Assembly: GCA_948567375.1 (NCBI GenBank)
Contig: OX419755.1
Span: 5,399,001-5,463,000 of the forward strand
Length of the DNA: 64,000 nucleotides
DNA from: Lunularia cruciata
Taxonomy: Eukaryota > Streptophyta > Marchantiopsida > Lunulariales > Lunulariaceae
Direction of reading: 5' to 3'
The notes below the pieces were generated by a model. The model saw only the letters and a program-made list of their open reading frames with translations. It did no database searches and was not told the DNA's origin. The translations under genes and the position numbers were made by a program. Of the stretch, positions 11,536 through 23,849 are shown in pieces; the stretch's first letter is position 1, and each line of letters starts with the position of its first letter.

Positions 11536-14500
11536 ATTAGTGGATCACTGCCAGTGGGTAAAAGTACGTAGAGATACCCAATGTGGGAACAAGTGATCTG
11601 ATTCAAATCGATCATTCCCATCAAGGACTACTACTACTACTGCTACATCCCAAAACTTGCTATAAAGGTTCAGAGTCTTCTTATATCACGCAAGAGTCTA
11701 CCTCCATAGCTCTCTCATCAGTGAACATTCTCGCCTCAAAATACTTCCACCCTGAACGTAATTTGCAGCTCTAGATCAATGTGCCGAACTGGACTAACAA
11801 TAGCTTCATTGACTGCTTACTTTGCAGCTCTAGATTAATGATCTGGATCAACAAACATCTCAACAAGAACCTACGTATTTGCTTCAGATAACATTCACAC
11901 TTCTGTCAACTTCAGAAACAAGAGGAGGTTATATGAACTTTCTTAAGTTGGGTATGAAAATTGAGGTATATAGATGGATTGTTATTTAGATTCTGCTTTC
12001 TTTGAAGCACTTAATGATTATTATGAAGTTAAGTATTCTGTTGGGACTATATTTTGAATCATTTCTCTATCCCAAATTCAAACAAAAAAGGTGACCCTTT
12101 ACCACAACTATCAACATAAGAAGAAGGTGGGAAGTAAGTCCTACTCACTACAAGAAAGGAGACAAGAAAACACAATGATCCTTGACTCTACACTCATATG
12201 TGAATAAGCTGCACTAAAGTCCAGTATATGGGTTGATATGTCCTAAATTTTGTCTTGTAGCAAAATTATTGCTGTTCTTGGTTATAGTCTCAATTACCTT
12301 CAATGAATGTTTGAGGGTGCCTCATGCAGTATTTAAATTCTTTGTGAGAGCTGTAGGTATTTTGAATAACTCGATCCCCGCTTTGGTGGAGTAAAAAGAA
12401 ACGTAAAGTTTCCATATATCCTAGATGATTGGTATATAATGTCAATTTGGGAATAGTGTTTGTTTTCATTTTGTCTTGGTGAAATGGGGATATGGATGAG
12501 TCTTATCTAATTGTGGATTTTAACCAAACTTGGTAGACTAAATGGCATTGACTTGGATGATTGAGCTTGCTCTAGAATACACATCGGACTAAGCTTTTCA
12601 AAAGAATAATAGCATTCTAAAGAAGTTTTGATTAATTCGACTAGCTTTACATATGTGTGTGGTTTAGATGCTGATGGGAATTGCGACAATTCCGAACCTT
12701 CTAATTAAGGATTTGACTGCGTAGGTCTTGGTTGACTCGTCTTAGCCAAAGTAAAAGAAATTGATGAAGATAGGCTAATTAATAAAAAATTCTCGCACAA
12801 TCAACCCCAATACGCGTTACTTATGAATTTCTTCAACGATTTGATGTTTATTAGGTCCCACCTAACTATGCATTCACAATAAGGCTAACATCCTTCCATA
12901 TTGAGATGATTTCGTTGTTTATAAATGGCTAACTTTTTCATCTAACCTCCTCCTTCCTCACCGTATCAACGTCTTATATTTAGTGCACCTGAAGAAGAGA
13001 TGAGAAAGAATCCGAGAGTTAGGGAAGGAAGTTGTGGAAACAAGAGATCTAATGTCTAGAGCTATCAACAAAAGATTCTTGCATTCGATACGGAATAACG
13101 TAAAATACTAATCGAATTTTGCAGACATGGAGCATGTTCACAGCTTCTGCTTCAGCAGCATCATTCACCATGCAGAAATGTTTTGAATCCTTTGTTTATC
13201 CTGTGCCATAGGACATCCGTTTCATACCTTAAGGGTACGATACAGATCGAGACTTCATGCCCGTAGGAGCGGTAGATGGTTGTGACATCTTGTTGGCGAG
13301 TCTGTTCTCGGCCAATCAAACTCCTCAGACGAGGTCATAGATTAGAAGAAATTGCTTTGCCTTACGATTGGTTAATTTCAAAAGAAATTTCTGAACCCAC
13401 AGACATCATGAAGTTCGAATCGTATCATGGATAACTTGTAGGCGTGCGTGATACAGCTTGAGAAATGGAGAAGATGGATAAACGAGAAGAAAATAGAATG
13501 GAGTACAGAGTGGATGCTCGGAGGTGGATGTGGGCTAAGGCTAAAGAAGGTTACAGTGGGCGGGACGCATGTATCCCACCGAATAGAAGTGACGAAGTAA
13601 AATGTCAATGTGAAGTACAGAATTAGTACAAAGACAGGGGCCCGGGCCCACAAATGCTTTCCTGCAGGGCACGAAGGTGGTCGAGTGATATGATGGAGCA
13701 GAGTTTGGCATAGAGTCCACTCAAAGTCCTTTGATAGTGAGTCGGTCAGCTGCAAGGTAGGGGGAAGCTGAAGAACTGGTAATGCATCGACACTTCAAGA
13801 GTAGTTCGTAATAAAACAGGGCAAGCTTTAAGATCAAGAAGAGGGCACGGATTTCGTCTCAGTGATGGAGGTTCCTGATTCGTAGCAAACACGCCAAGCT
13901 ACACGACTTTCATTGTATTTGACACGTGGTATTCTCTGGACTCTTATGTCGACATCCCGAAGACAGACGTTTGTTTTGCCTGCCGTGCAGGCTTTGGACT
14001 CCCTTCCAAACACTTCGCTAACCGGTAAGCTTGAAATTGTCGTTCCCTTTGATACATTACCAGTTGTCGGCGTAAGCTGAACACACGTAGGGAAATGACA
14101 AGCCACAATCCTCAACACCGTAGTTTGTGCTGTAGCTACAGTACCTGTTGAAACGTGTCAACCGCAAGTCCCGGATGAGATAAGACGAAATGTGATCGAC
14201 GCATATAATCATAATTCTCTTACAGCGCTCACATAGCTCCACTCGCAAGGGCACCTTAAGTAGCATATCGTAGCAGCTCAAGGTAATGATCGAAGCGTGC
14301 CAATCTGGAAAAGCAAGGTCCTTTCTCTTAGCTGTAACAGATGCAATGGCTGTTACATCGGATTTAGGAACTTACTGACCTGGAAGCAGCTGGCGTTTAT
14401 CCTCAAGTAACATACACATAAGCAACCGGCAATAAGGATCGGTGTATTTGCTCGGGCCAAGCTCTCGTTGGACGTTGGATCGGCACCTCCCCTGCAGTGT

Positions 14501-14816
14501 TTGACCATTAATATCATGCCTCAGAGGCACAACAGACTTACACAAATACAGACTGGCCTAAATAACCTAAATAACAAATCGAACGAGCAATCAGGTTTTC
14601 AAGCGAGCGAGATAATGCATGAACATTAACCGATTTCAGTTGGATACATTCACTGCCACTTCGTCGCGGTCTATAATGATCTGGCTAGATAAAACATTTG
14701 AAGCAATGAAATTGAAATAAGGTAAACAAGGACGAAGTTGGAACCACCACCATCTTCCTAATGTGGCACCACCTTGTGTCAACTTTGAGCTCATGATCAA
14801 CTGGGCTGTGTGCCCT
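11536..14816. other. Intergenic, AT-richer; one unrecognised minus-strand frame
   Basis: Nothing recognisable was found. A minus-strand frame at 14118-13834 (94 codons, several Cys and Thr/Ser) lies just downstream of the INTS9 gene in the same orientation. It could belong to a neighbouring gene but has no supporting motif. Triplet CTA/CTACTA runs occur near 11075-11095 and 11340-11360. Confidence 0.35.
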
Positions 14817-17800
14817 TTACAGAACGTTGAGAGCACTGTTTAGTACTTCAACAATGAGTCGTCGAAGACCAGGTTCATTGGCATGAACATTTATTTTGGC
14901 TGACGTAATTTCAATCTTAGCTGAAGATGGAGACGTTATTTCTATAATGACTTCTTTGCTGTCAACTTTTTCCGCCAGATTATTGTCTTCCTGAACAGTT
15001 CTTTCTGTTACATATATATCATACATCTGCCGCTCTCTAAATGCTGTGAGAAGAGAGTCCACATCAACTTTCCCCCACCGTATCTGATGCCTGGGCATAC
15101 TGCGTAGGCTACCCCCGCAGTAACTGGAAGGGGACGGCATCTCAAGAGACCAGCGACCATCTTTTAGATGAAGATCCGCATTGAGCCGTGCGGCTGCTAC
15201 CTTTCCACTTTTGATCTGTTTTAACTGAATCTGCAGGGCAAGATCGGCCGACATCTCAACTTCCATGTCATTCTGAAAGCGAGGTATTTTGTAAGGATGC
15301 CGTAATTTGTAGCAAGAAACCTCTCCTAAAGGTGAACCTGCTGGTCCTTGAGAACTTCCAAGGTCTTTTAAGGTCTCTGGTACCTGCAGCATCAAGATTC
15401 CGAGTTGAAACAATGCTGTTGACCGCATCATATCGTCACCAAGAGAAGCTCTGGTTGAGTTAAACTAGCTTGCCATGCAGCTAGTATTGAGAATACTAGC
15501 TGCACTAACAATGCTACAATACAGAGTTATCATCTCACTACATGTTTAACTTGAACTAGAAAAAATAGAACGGAATCAGGACTAATTACAGGAAAGCCTT
15601 CACCACCTCCCCACTTCCAGGCGATAATGTGAGAAGCAGTCGTCCAACTATAGACACGAACATTGCTGTGGTAGAGAGCGACACTGACTCTAAAAGTTGT
15701 ACATTCTATGGGTCAAAACCAAGCACTGATGACTCTGCTTATACGTGGGATCCATATTCTGTTGTACATCGATAAACAGCTGTGTCGACTTAATCTTTTC
15801 CCCTGTATACTAAGTTAAAAAAAAAAACACGTTAAACTAGACATGCGCGAATCTTAAAATCCTATTCGTACCGTGAGAGTCACTTCCAATTTACAGTATT
15901 TAGAAGAAAGGTCTATGATTAAGCTGAAAGCATCAACTTACCAGTGTTAGACGTGGCTTTAATTTGCGAATTATGGAAGCAACTTCATCAGACCTGTGGA
16001 CACATATAGAAGCAAAGGAATACATGCGATGTGGAAATTGGTATGGATATTACAACTTGCGACTGACTGACTTTGAGAAGATCGCACAATCTGCCTATGA
16101 CTGAACTGATTCATATTCCGCCTCTGGATAGATCTGGTAACAATGGCAGAACATCTACATCAAACTAAGGCAAGAACTCACTTGAGATTAGCAAGCACTG
16201 GTTGATGAAGGACCTGGATAGTACATGGCTCGAAAGGCGCAAGTAGCAACTTTGGATCAATATTCGGCTGAACATGAGGAGACATAAACCACTTAAGTTA
16301 ATCAACCTTGTGAATAGAAATAGAACAAGCGGCTTTTTAAGGTTTTGATCTCGAGTAACCCCATCTACCGAGCTGCTTAATTTGTAGTCCATTTCCCACT
16401 AGAAACCATGGTACCCTAGAGAGAGCGTTGTCTGGATAGAAATGTACCAGAATTTCAGTCTTATGTGCGGGGTAGGAAGGGGTTACAGTAAGTACCCTAG
16501 TAACCGAGAAACACGTCAACTCCAATAAACAATCCGCCTTTATCCTCTATGGCAGCAATGTACTTACTTCCGTCAATATAAGCAAACAAAGCGGATTATT
16601 TCGCCAGCGGTGCAGTAATTGAACTGCTGAACCAACTCGTAAAGTCCAATGCGTGGCAAACACCACACAGGGCTCCTGCCAACATCGCCTGCCAACTGAA
16701 GAATGAGTTGCTGTGTAGCACAATCTTCATTCCCTTCTCAGCAGGGGAAAGTTCAAATCTAAAGCAAAAATATTTTATCATAGTGCGGAGCATGTCTTAT
16801 ACGTGACGTTTTGTCGATTCGAACTGGCTCGGAAGTAAACAAAGCAGCTATAGTACACTCCTTAACTGTGAAGACAGATATAGCTTATAAGAAGCACAGA
16901 AGGCTTTCAACAAGGTAAAATATGTATTCCTGCATCAGATTGACATACGCAGAAATTGTACGCGGAGCTCAAGCTGACATCCTCCAAAGTCATGACTTGG
17001 CATCAGTCTCACTTTAAGAGCAGAGGAAAGGACATGTACTTACAGCAAATCAGGAGTGTGAAGTGCTGGAAAATGGTGGAGTCGCTTCTCTCGTATAGCT
17101 TCCACAAAGCCAAATAGAGGCTCCCCCGCATACAGCTGCAATGACCAGTTACGACATTCAAAGTCTTTCAATCTTCAACCACAACATAGACCATCCGAAC
17201 AGGTAAGTTAGTCCTTCAGATCAAGCATATCTGTTATAGATGGAGAGGTCAACCCATGCGGAGCTCAAGAACATGTAGGACTGCCCTTGTGTCAAACTGT
17301 TTTAGCAATATTCATGAATTTTGCAAGTTTCGCCATCATGGCATTGCTGAATTCTTCATTTTCTATGTATTGCGTATATTAGGACATGAGAGCAGAAGCC
17401 ATTCGAAGAACGGGGGATCCAGAACTCATTAAAAGCATATTTCTATGTATTAAGTATTTATTCAGGCGAATATCTATAAAAGTCTGGTAGAAACATAGAA
17501 TTTATATGTCCGCCTTGCCGACGAAATGCAAAATCAAGAGTCGGAGTACAAGAAGTTAAAATCAGCCATGGGTCCTTGTGCAACTTTCAACTTTAGAGGT
17601 GAACAGTCAATTGATGGCTCTAACAAGAGGTAAAGATCTTCTTATTTACGAGCATCTTGGAACCTCGTGAACGCATGTAAGCGTACCACAAGGGAATGAT
17701 GGATAGTCCATAGACAGCCAAACTACAAATCGAACTTAAATCTCTTAGGTGGACACAATGGGAGGTGAGGAAACTAAGGGTTTTCTTAAGGTGTGACTGT

Positions 17801-20800
17801 GCAAATCACTTGGGGAAGACAGCAATATCATGAACACAATCTTTCGATCCTATGATATGTATGTAGTGCTATTGTCTTCACTCCTTGGCCCGACTATAAT
17901 GTCTACCGTATTAAATATATCGAAGTAAGAGTACTACCCTAAAAGTGGACGAGAGGATAATAGAACCCATCAAAAACGAAGAGAGGCTAAGTTCGGAACG
18001 CTTCCAGCGAGTATCCTGCTAGAACAAACCCTGTCATATGGACACCAAGATCTTTCAACTCTGCTTCTGAACACGAGAAAGACTAGTAACTTGAAAAAAT
18101 GCCACATTCTTTACTGTCACAATAGAACAATCAGAAAAGAGCACACAGGTCGGAGAGCTAATTGGTTGAAGAAAAGCGTTAGCACTACTAGTGCACCTGA
18201 TAACTGGGATGAATCACCTATCTGCAACCTTCATGCATCATGAAGAGATAAGGCAGGAATAGATTGAAATTAGAGTCATATAGAAGCCATCACCTTCTCT
18301 TGTCTCGCAGAGCTGAGCCACTCTGGCACAGTGTTCGCATAAGCCAGCAATTCCTCTGCCACTGGCGATATATAAAAAATTGGAACTTGTCTGCAAAAGG
18401 CGTATTCACCTCAATCAGCGCGTACAGCAACTAATGGTTTTACATTTTCTTATGCAAAACCATACATTACATATAATGGTCTTACATATTCTTTTGGTTT
18501 CATGAAATATTTGTGATTAAGAAAGACTCTTGAGAATTGGATAAAATTGTAATCAGATAAGCAGCTTGTGTGCTGCTGCAGAAAATAGGTATAGTTCTCA
18601 AATAAGCCTGGTGAACTTACTCTAGTCCAGCCGACCGAAGCTGAGTCGACAAATCTTCAAGGATCTCAAGGAAAGAGCCATATAAGCTGAGAGGTATCAA
18701 CACGGAGCCACCCCCGCCAACGGCCTCCACGCCAGCTTTGGATATTGCCCTTATTCTTTTATCCACGTTCTGGAAGTTTGACTGCTTTGGAGCTTCCTGC
18801 TCCTCACAGGAACTTTTTATTGACTTATCAGATGGTACTGGTACGAGCACATTGGATAAATGTTTATGTATTGCACCTGAGTTGCCAGGTGTTGAGCCGA
18901 TAGGAGCAGGAGAGACAGAAGATGACGGGCTGGCTGAAAGACGCTGAGAGGACTGTTTCTGTACTACTCCTTCGATGCCCTGGTGGAGCTCGTTTGACAT
19001 GGTTTGGACAGCCTTCAGGTCCACACTCTTGTTTTCGGCAACTGAAACTGCTTCTGCTTTTCTCACTTCAGCAGAATCTACTTCCAGGAATTCTGGGGCT
19101 TTCCCACAGGAAAACAGAAGAACTTCACAACCGCCTAATGCAGGAAAATCCAACGGCATCGAATGATTTGGGTTTAAGACAGATGTACTGATATATGTAA
19201 CATTCCTGTCAGTCCCTTTGATTATCCAATTGCAGGAGCCTATACCAAAACCGGAGCTTGAAGGCTTAATCCTTACAGAGCCATTTATGTTGACTTCCTC
19301 CCCGTACCGAAGCCGATGGATCTTTGCGATACATGCTTTGATATCAGCTGTGCTGTGTTGTACCCCGTATATAAAAACCAGCAGACAACCCACAGTCCCA
19401 AGAAAGAGAAGAAATTCTCAGTGAGTGAAAATATATCCAGAACTGGTAACAACAGGCACATAGTTTTACTTAGAAACTCCCATGAACATCACTCCCACAG
19501 CTTGACAATCATAAAACGATACAGTTCACATGGTTACGAAGAACAGCAACTGCACGCTTAATAGAAGCTGAAAAGGATAACATCTTCAGCGGTAGTAAAG
19601 GTCAACCTGTATAGACGATGCCATTCTTCTCCAGCGCTACTACCAGATATCTGCTCGTTCAATTCTGAGGGAAATATACATTCTAGCCAGGGTGGTATTT
19701 CCGGCCTTTTTGTCCGACCATACAACTGCACAAACTCTGCATGGAGTGAAACTAACTCTTCCATCATCAACTGGCCAAGTTTGGCGGTTGCATCCGTTGC
19801 ATAAATCTGGTTATCAGGAGATGATCACAGTTAACAACATATGCTGGAGCTGGAAAATTAGACACTTCTTTTACCATAGGTCTATGAGTCCTTGATGTGT
19901 AGTGTGGGACTACACCAGTGTCAACCTTGAGGCCATAGACTGACAAAATTCTAACATATTTGATTGAAATGCTCATAAAACCTTTGCAGACGACAAGACT
20001 GATCAGCATGAAGTGCATCAGGAAAGATCGAGGCGCAGTTTACCTTTGCAGAAAATTCCGTATTGCGGAAGAGAAAGGGCAAGCCCAGCATAGCCACAGG
20101 ATTTGATATGATGACAGCATCGAGCAACGACACAACTAGGAGCTGAAAATCAGGTGTCCTGTACCATGGTGCAGCATCCAGTAGACCACTCGATCCCATT
20201 CTATAGTCGTGACTCTTATCACCTCCGTTTTGACTTGTTGACTCATGTGTTGAAGTCCTCTTGAGTCCTACTTTTGGTAGTTTGATCGCGGGGACTAGAG
20301 CCTCCTTATACTCACCGGAGGACACATTTCCCCTCAAATCTCTTTTCCCGCTATGCGTGTAGAGGCTATCCGTCCCAGATCCTAGCCCCAAGCTTGAGCT
20401 GGAAGGAAGCTTAGAACCACCAGCAATTTTGTTCACGTCAACAGGTCCAGGATTGTGTTCTTTGGATGGTAGGATAGTAGGAAGGAACAAGAGAAGGGAA
20501 GACAGATCAATCGGGGACTCCAGGAGCAATTTAGTCCGGCAAACCTCGAGTAAGAAGCTTGTTGGACTTAACGATTCGTCCCTTCCACCCCCTCCCAAAC
20601 ACGTCTGCAGAAAAGTGACGGGACATCGAAGGTAATACTTGGCTCAGATGTAATGAGAGGTGAAGGGGACACAGTAGGAAGGGGTCTATAAGATGTTGCA
20701 CACCAAGGACAGGCCACATTGCACATATATTTCCTTCATCTACAATGCACACATAAGCTATCATGAGCTAGAAGCACGCATATGATTGTTGTTTAAGAAG

Positions 20801-20818
20801 CACACGTACCAGTTTCAT
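14817..20818 (-). CDS. INTS9: Integrator complex subunit 9 homologue (MBL/beta-CASP, inactive), ten exons
   Basis: Exons, 5' to 3' on minus: 20818-20810, 20604-20044, 19806-19607, 19352-18621, 18390-18294, 17135-17044, 16688-16568, 16267-16182, 15993-15942, 15383-14817. All junctions are GT-AG and keep phase, giving 838 residues. INTS9 is the non-catalytic partner of the INTS11 endonuclease in nuclear snRNA 3'-end processing. Landmarks: MKL|TCLG at the start; LLLESPIDLSSL; ISNPVAMLGLPFL, where an active enzyme would have its metal-binding His/Asp motif (absent, as usual for INTS9); GSCNWIIKG; the beta-CASP stretch QVPIFYISPVAEELLAY at about 501-517; EPCVVFATHWTLRVG at about 569-583; and the C-terminal INTS11-binding-type domain, about 650-838. 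The protein is longer than I recall for the plant family because of Ser/Pro/Lys-rich inserts in exons 2 and 4. The first coding exon is only 9 bases. No frameshift or internal stop was met. Confidence 0.88.
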
Positions 20819-21222
20819 GACTTGAGAAAGGTGACAGCACCCACGGCTGTCTAACAGCCACGAAATCGACAATTCACGTCGAAAATTTTCTGTTCACATC
20901 AGTCCTCTGTATCACGAAGACTTCGCTAAGTGACTAGCTGAAGGATTCACCAGTCGGTCACTCTTCTCCACATTTATCGACCTAAATAGGCAATTTCAAA
21001 ACTCACAACGGAACAAATTGTTATAACTGAAGAGCCTCAGAGTGTTTGCTCGAAAAATTATCCAACACTGACAAGGCCCATCCATATCTCCAACTTCAAA
21101 GTCTACGTTCTACGTTCTACGTAACGAGCTGCGGTCACTCTCGGCGCAATGCAAATTTCAAATTAATTGCATCTTTTCTCCGCACATAGTTTACGCTACA
21201 CTCCACAGTGTCCACTTTGCCA
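20819..21222. promoter_or_regulatory. Short divergent intergenic region between INTS9 and the 21223 gene
   Basis: The INTS9 start (20818, minus) and the plus-strand ATG at 21223 are about 400 bases apart and point away from each other, so the region probably serves both as a compact bidirectional promoter. A triple CTACGTT-type motif lies at about 21103-21122. No TATA box could be assigned safely. Confidence 0.35.
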
Positions 21223-21400
21223 ATGCCATCGACTTTCCAACACTCCCATCGACAATCATCGTCGGCAGTTCGCTTCCCTCTCGCCTCTCTGCACGCGACG
21301 AGCTTCAGTACTCTTTCCCCTACTTCCTGCAGTGACCGGAGCGTGCAGGGGGTCAACCGGGGTTTTGTGGAAACTAAACAGGTTCCGATCGACCTTGCAG
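21223..21400 (+). CDS. First exon of a partial gene, transit-peptide-like N terminus
   Basis: ATG 21223 opens a frame rich in Ser, Thr, Arg and His with few acidic residues (MPSTFQHSHRQSSSAVRF...), typical of chloroplast or mitochondrial targeting peptides. A consensus donor (GCAG|GTAAGC) ends the exon after 21400 with one base left over. The 87-base segment 21401-21487 ends in TTCCAG and is a multiple of three, so the frame stays open to 21630 whether or not it is spliced. I recognise no mature domain. Downstream exons were not found, and repeat-derived sequence begins within about 0.5 kb, so the gene may be cut off by repeats or may continue through a long intron. Confidence 0.4.
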
Positions 21401-21639
21401 GTAAGCAGCATCGTATGAGAATCGATGTTCTGACTCGAATACACCGGCTCTCTATCCTGGACCTCGTAAGGTTACTGGCAATTCCAGGTTTCCTCGCCGA
21501 GCAGTCTTACTGGTGTGAGCGGTCTGTAAAAGCAAGTAGAAGTGAAATCATGAGAAAAGGGTTCAGGGCTTTCCAATTCCGTCCAGCCAACGGATGGTCT
21601 AGCACAGCAGGATTGTGGATATGTAATTGACATTTTATA

Positions 21640-23480
21640 ACTCTCTCTTGGGGTCTCGTTTTAGACCCAATTTCTTTACATGTACTGTTTAACAGCAGCA
21701 AAAATTGACTGCAACAAAAATCCTGGTTGTTAGCTACTTATAATATCAAGTAATAATTTATATCTCATAGAAATCGAATACATGGATTAATTCTGGGTTT
21801 TATTCATTTAAGAGGACATAAAGCATTTCTAATTGAGTCGAATGAATTGAACTAGTTAGTTAGCCTTCGAGAATTAGTAGCTTAATCAGTCCTAATATCA
21901 AGGTTCCATGTCCTGGGGACGGACGGACGAACGGACGAACGGATGTACGTGCGAAGGTTCTAATCAATCCGCTAAGGGATCTTCTGGAGAATATTCTTCC
22001 TATGACGGAAACTTTCTGCCTTGCCAAAATACCTACACGAGTGGTCGTCATTATATGTTTATCATGGCTATCTTAAGTGATTTGTATTTTTCCTCCATGA
22101 CCAGAAGGAGCAAGGGCAATCGCTTAGAAAACACGAAGGATGAGAAGACCCGTCAAGCACAAGGGTGAGAAAAAAATAATAAAAAATAATGTGACGAAGC
22201 TCCAATAGAATCAATATGAGAATCTGCCTTATTGCACCACTATGACCATAAGGGGTTTTGATATTGCACTTGATTGGGATCGTCGTGAAACATTAGCTTT
22301 CATCAGTCGTGGCCGCCTCACAATTTGTTTTGTTTTGTCTTTTGGAATTAAGTGTCGATTCATGGCTTGAATAAAGTTCATTCATCAGTCAAGTAGCTCA
22401 TGTTAAAAGCTAAAACTCGGACAAAACTATTTTGGGTTTCTCTATACCTTATGCTAGTTTTAAGGATATATTTCTAATGTGTATTAGAAAAGAAAGGGAT
22501 GAATTGACTTGAAAGAAAGTTAATGTTCTTTTGTACATATTAGGCACTTTTTCCGCTTAGGAAAACCGAAGGATGGGAAGACCCCATCAAGCCATACAAG
22601 GAGAGAAAAAAAGAGGTAACATGGGGCTAAGCCCCAATAGAATTCTGCCCTAACGCACCTAAGATATCCGAGTTATGCAAGTCATACGGTCTACACACTA
22701 GAGCATCATAATGTGGATTGCACCATAATACTCTCCTATGGATTGCACCATAGGAGAGGAGGACTTTTTCAGGGCGTAAGACTGTTTGACAGACTAGGGG
22801 GTTTCAGAAATAGATTTACTAATCTCTGTATCTTTTCATATAGATTGATACGAAGCATTGACTTAATCGGTATAGAGTGCGGATCGGGGACAAAAAGAGA
22901 TAGTTATGGAGTTCTGGTCAAGTTCCTTATTATTAGTACACTCCGTATAGAGTGGCTTGTAGAAAATAAAAAATATGGAAATTTTCATTATCAGTCCGCA
23001 ATGCATTAATTAGGGTTAATAACATGGTTGTTAGGTTAGGGTGAATGGGATGGGTAACCAAAGTGGGGATGATGAAGAAAGGTGATGGATTTCTCTCCTT
23101 GTCCTCCGAGCAAGAATGAGAAAATTGATGAAAATAGATTACATACGAGAATGCAAATGATTGCGCAAGCGGGGGAGAATGTAAATGAATTCCATGAGCG
23201 TGACACGCCGAGCAAGACAAGAACAAGAAATCTGAACTAACAAGAAAGCATTGCATGAGGAATACTAGATCAAGAAAGTATTGACAATAGAGTGTGAAGA
23301 TTTGAAGATTACGCTATGTGAAGATTAGAAGATTACATTGTGTGAAGGGAGGAAGGAGAAATGAATTTTGTTTGAAACTATATCCAACATACTTAAGTTA
23401 CTATTTAAACTAGTACAAATTACAAAATGAATTTTTATCTTGTAGCTAGCTTGTCATTGTGAATAGAACAAAGTATTGCA
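21640..23480. other. AT-rich, repeat-derived region without a gene
   Basis: This is the change-over from the gene-bearing part to the repeat-rich part. It contains an interrupted GGAC tract (21917-21944), two copies of a roughly 90-base repeat (22127-22215 and 22554-22645), and a short direct repeat (ctcctatggattgcaccata near 22731 and the similar sequence just before it). The open frame 22713-23009 resembles nothing I know. Confidence 0.4.
22127..22645 (+). repeat. Two diverged copies of a ~90-base dispersed repeat
   Basis: Segments at 22127-22215 and 22554-22645 share the order: CTTAG.AAA, a block like AGGATGGGAAGACCC, ATCAAGC, a run of A, GCTCCAATAGAAT. The core AGGATGGGAAGACCCTATC occurs again at about 48328-48346. 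I cannot assign it to a known element. It may be a terminal part of one. Confidence 0.55.
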
Positions 23481-23494
23481 TTGAGAAGAGTAGA

Positions 23495-23830
23495 GCGTAT
23501 CGACCAAGTGTTATTTTTGGTGATTCAAGAATCAAGCGAGGAGGACATGGTGCTGAATCAAGTGAGGATGACAATGTTGAATAAAACATGCTTCGACCAA
23601 GTGTTAATTTTGGTGATGAAGGAATCAAGCAAGGAGGACATCGTTGAATACAACATACCCAAACCAAGTGTTAATTTTGGTGATGAAGGAATCAAGCAAG
23701 GAGGGCAGCATTGAAAATAACATGCTCAAAGGATGTTGAGAGCATGTCAGACCAAGCTTGTGATTCATGAATCAAGTTGTTACTTTTGGTGATTCATGAT
23801 TTGAGCAAGGAGGACCGAGTTCAAATAGAA
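23495..23830 (+). repeat. Minisatellite of diverged 68- to 95-base units
   Basis: Units begin with GACCAAGTGTTA.TTTTGGTGAT, followed by GAATCAAGC.AGGAGGAC (near 23501, 23596 and 23662). A fourth, rearranged unit lies at about 23755-23820. The units are imperfect and the array lies immediately upstream of the Harbinger pseudogene. Confidence 0.7.
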
Positions 23831-23849
23831 CATGCCTAGAGGAGTACTT

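Noticed and set aside
13378..13755. 125-codon minus-strand frame with hydrophobic stretches
   Set aside because: It is rich in Phe, Ser, His and Pro from a pyrimidine-rich strand, with no start context and no similarity.
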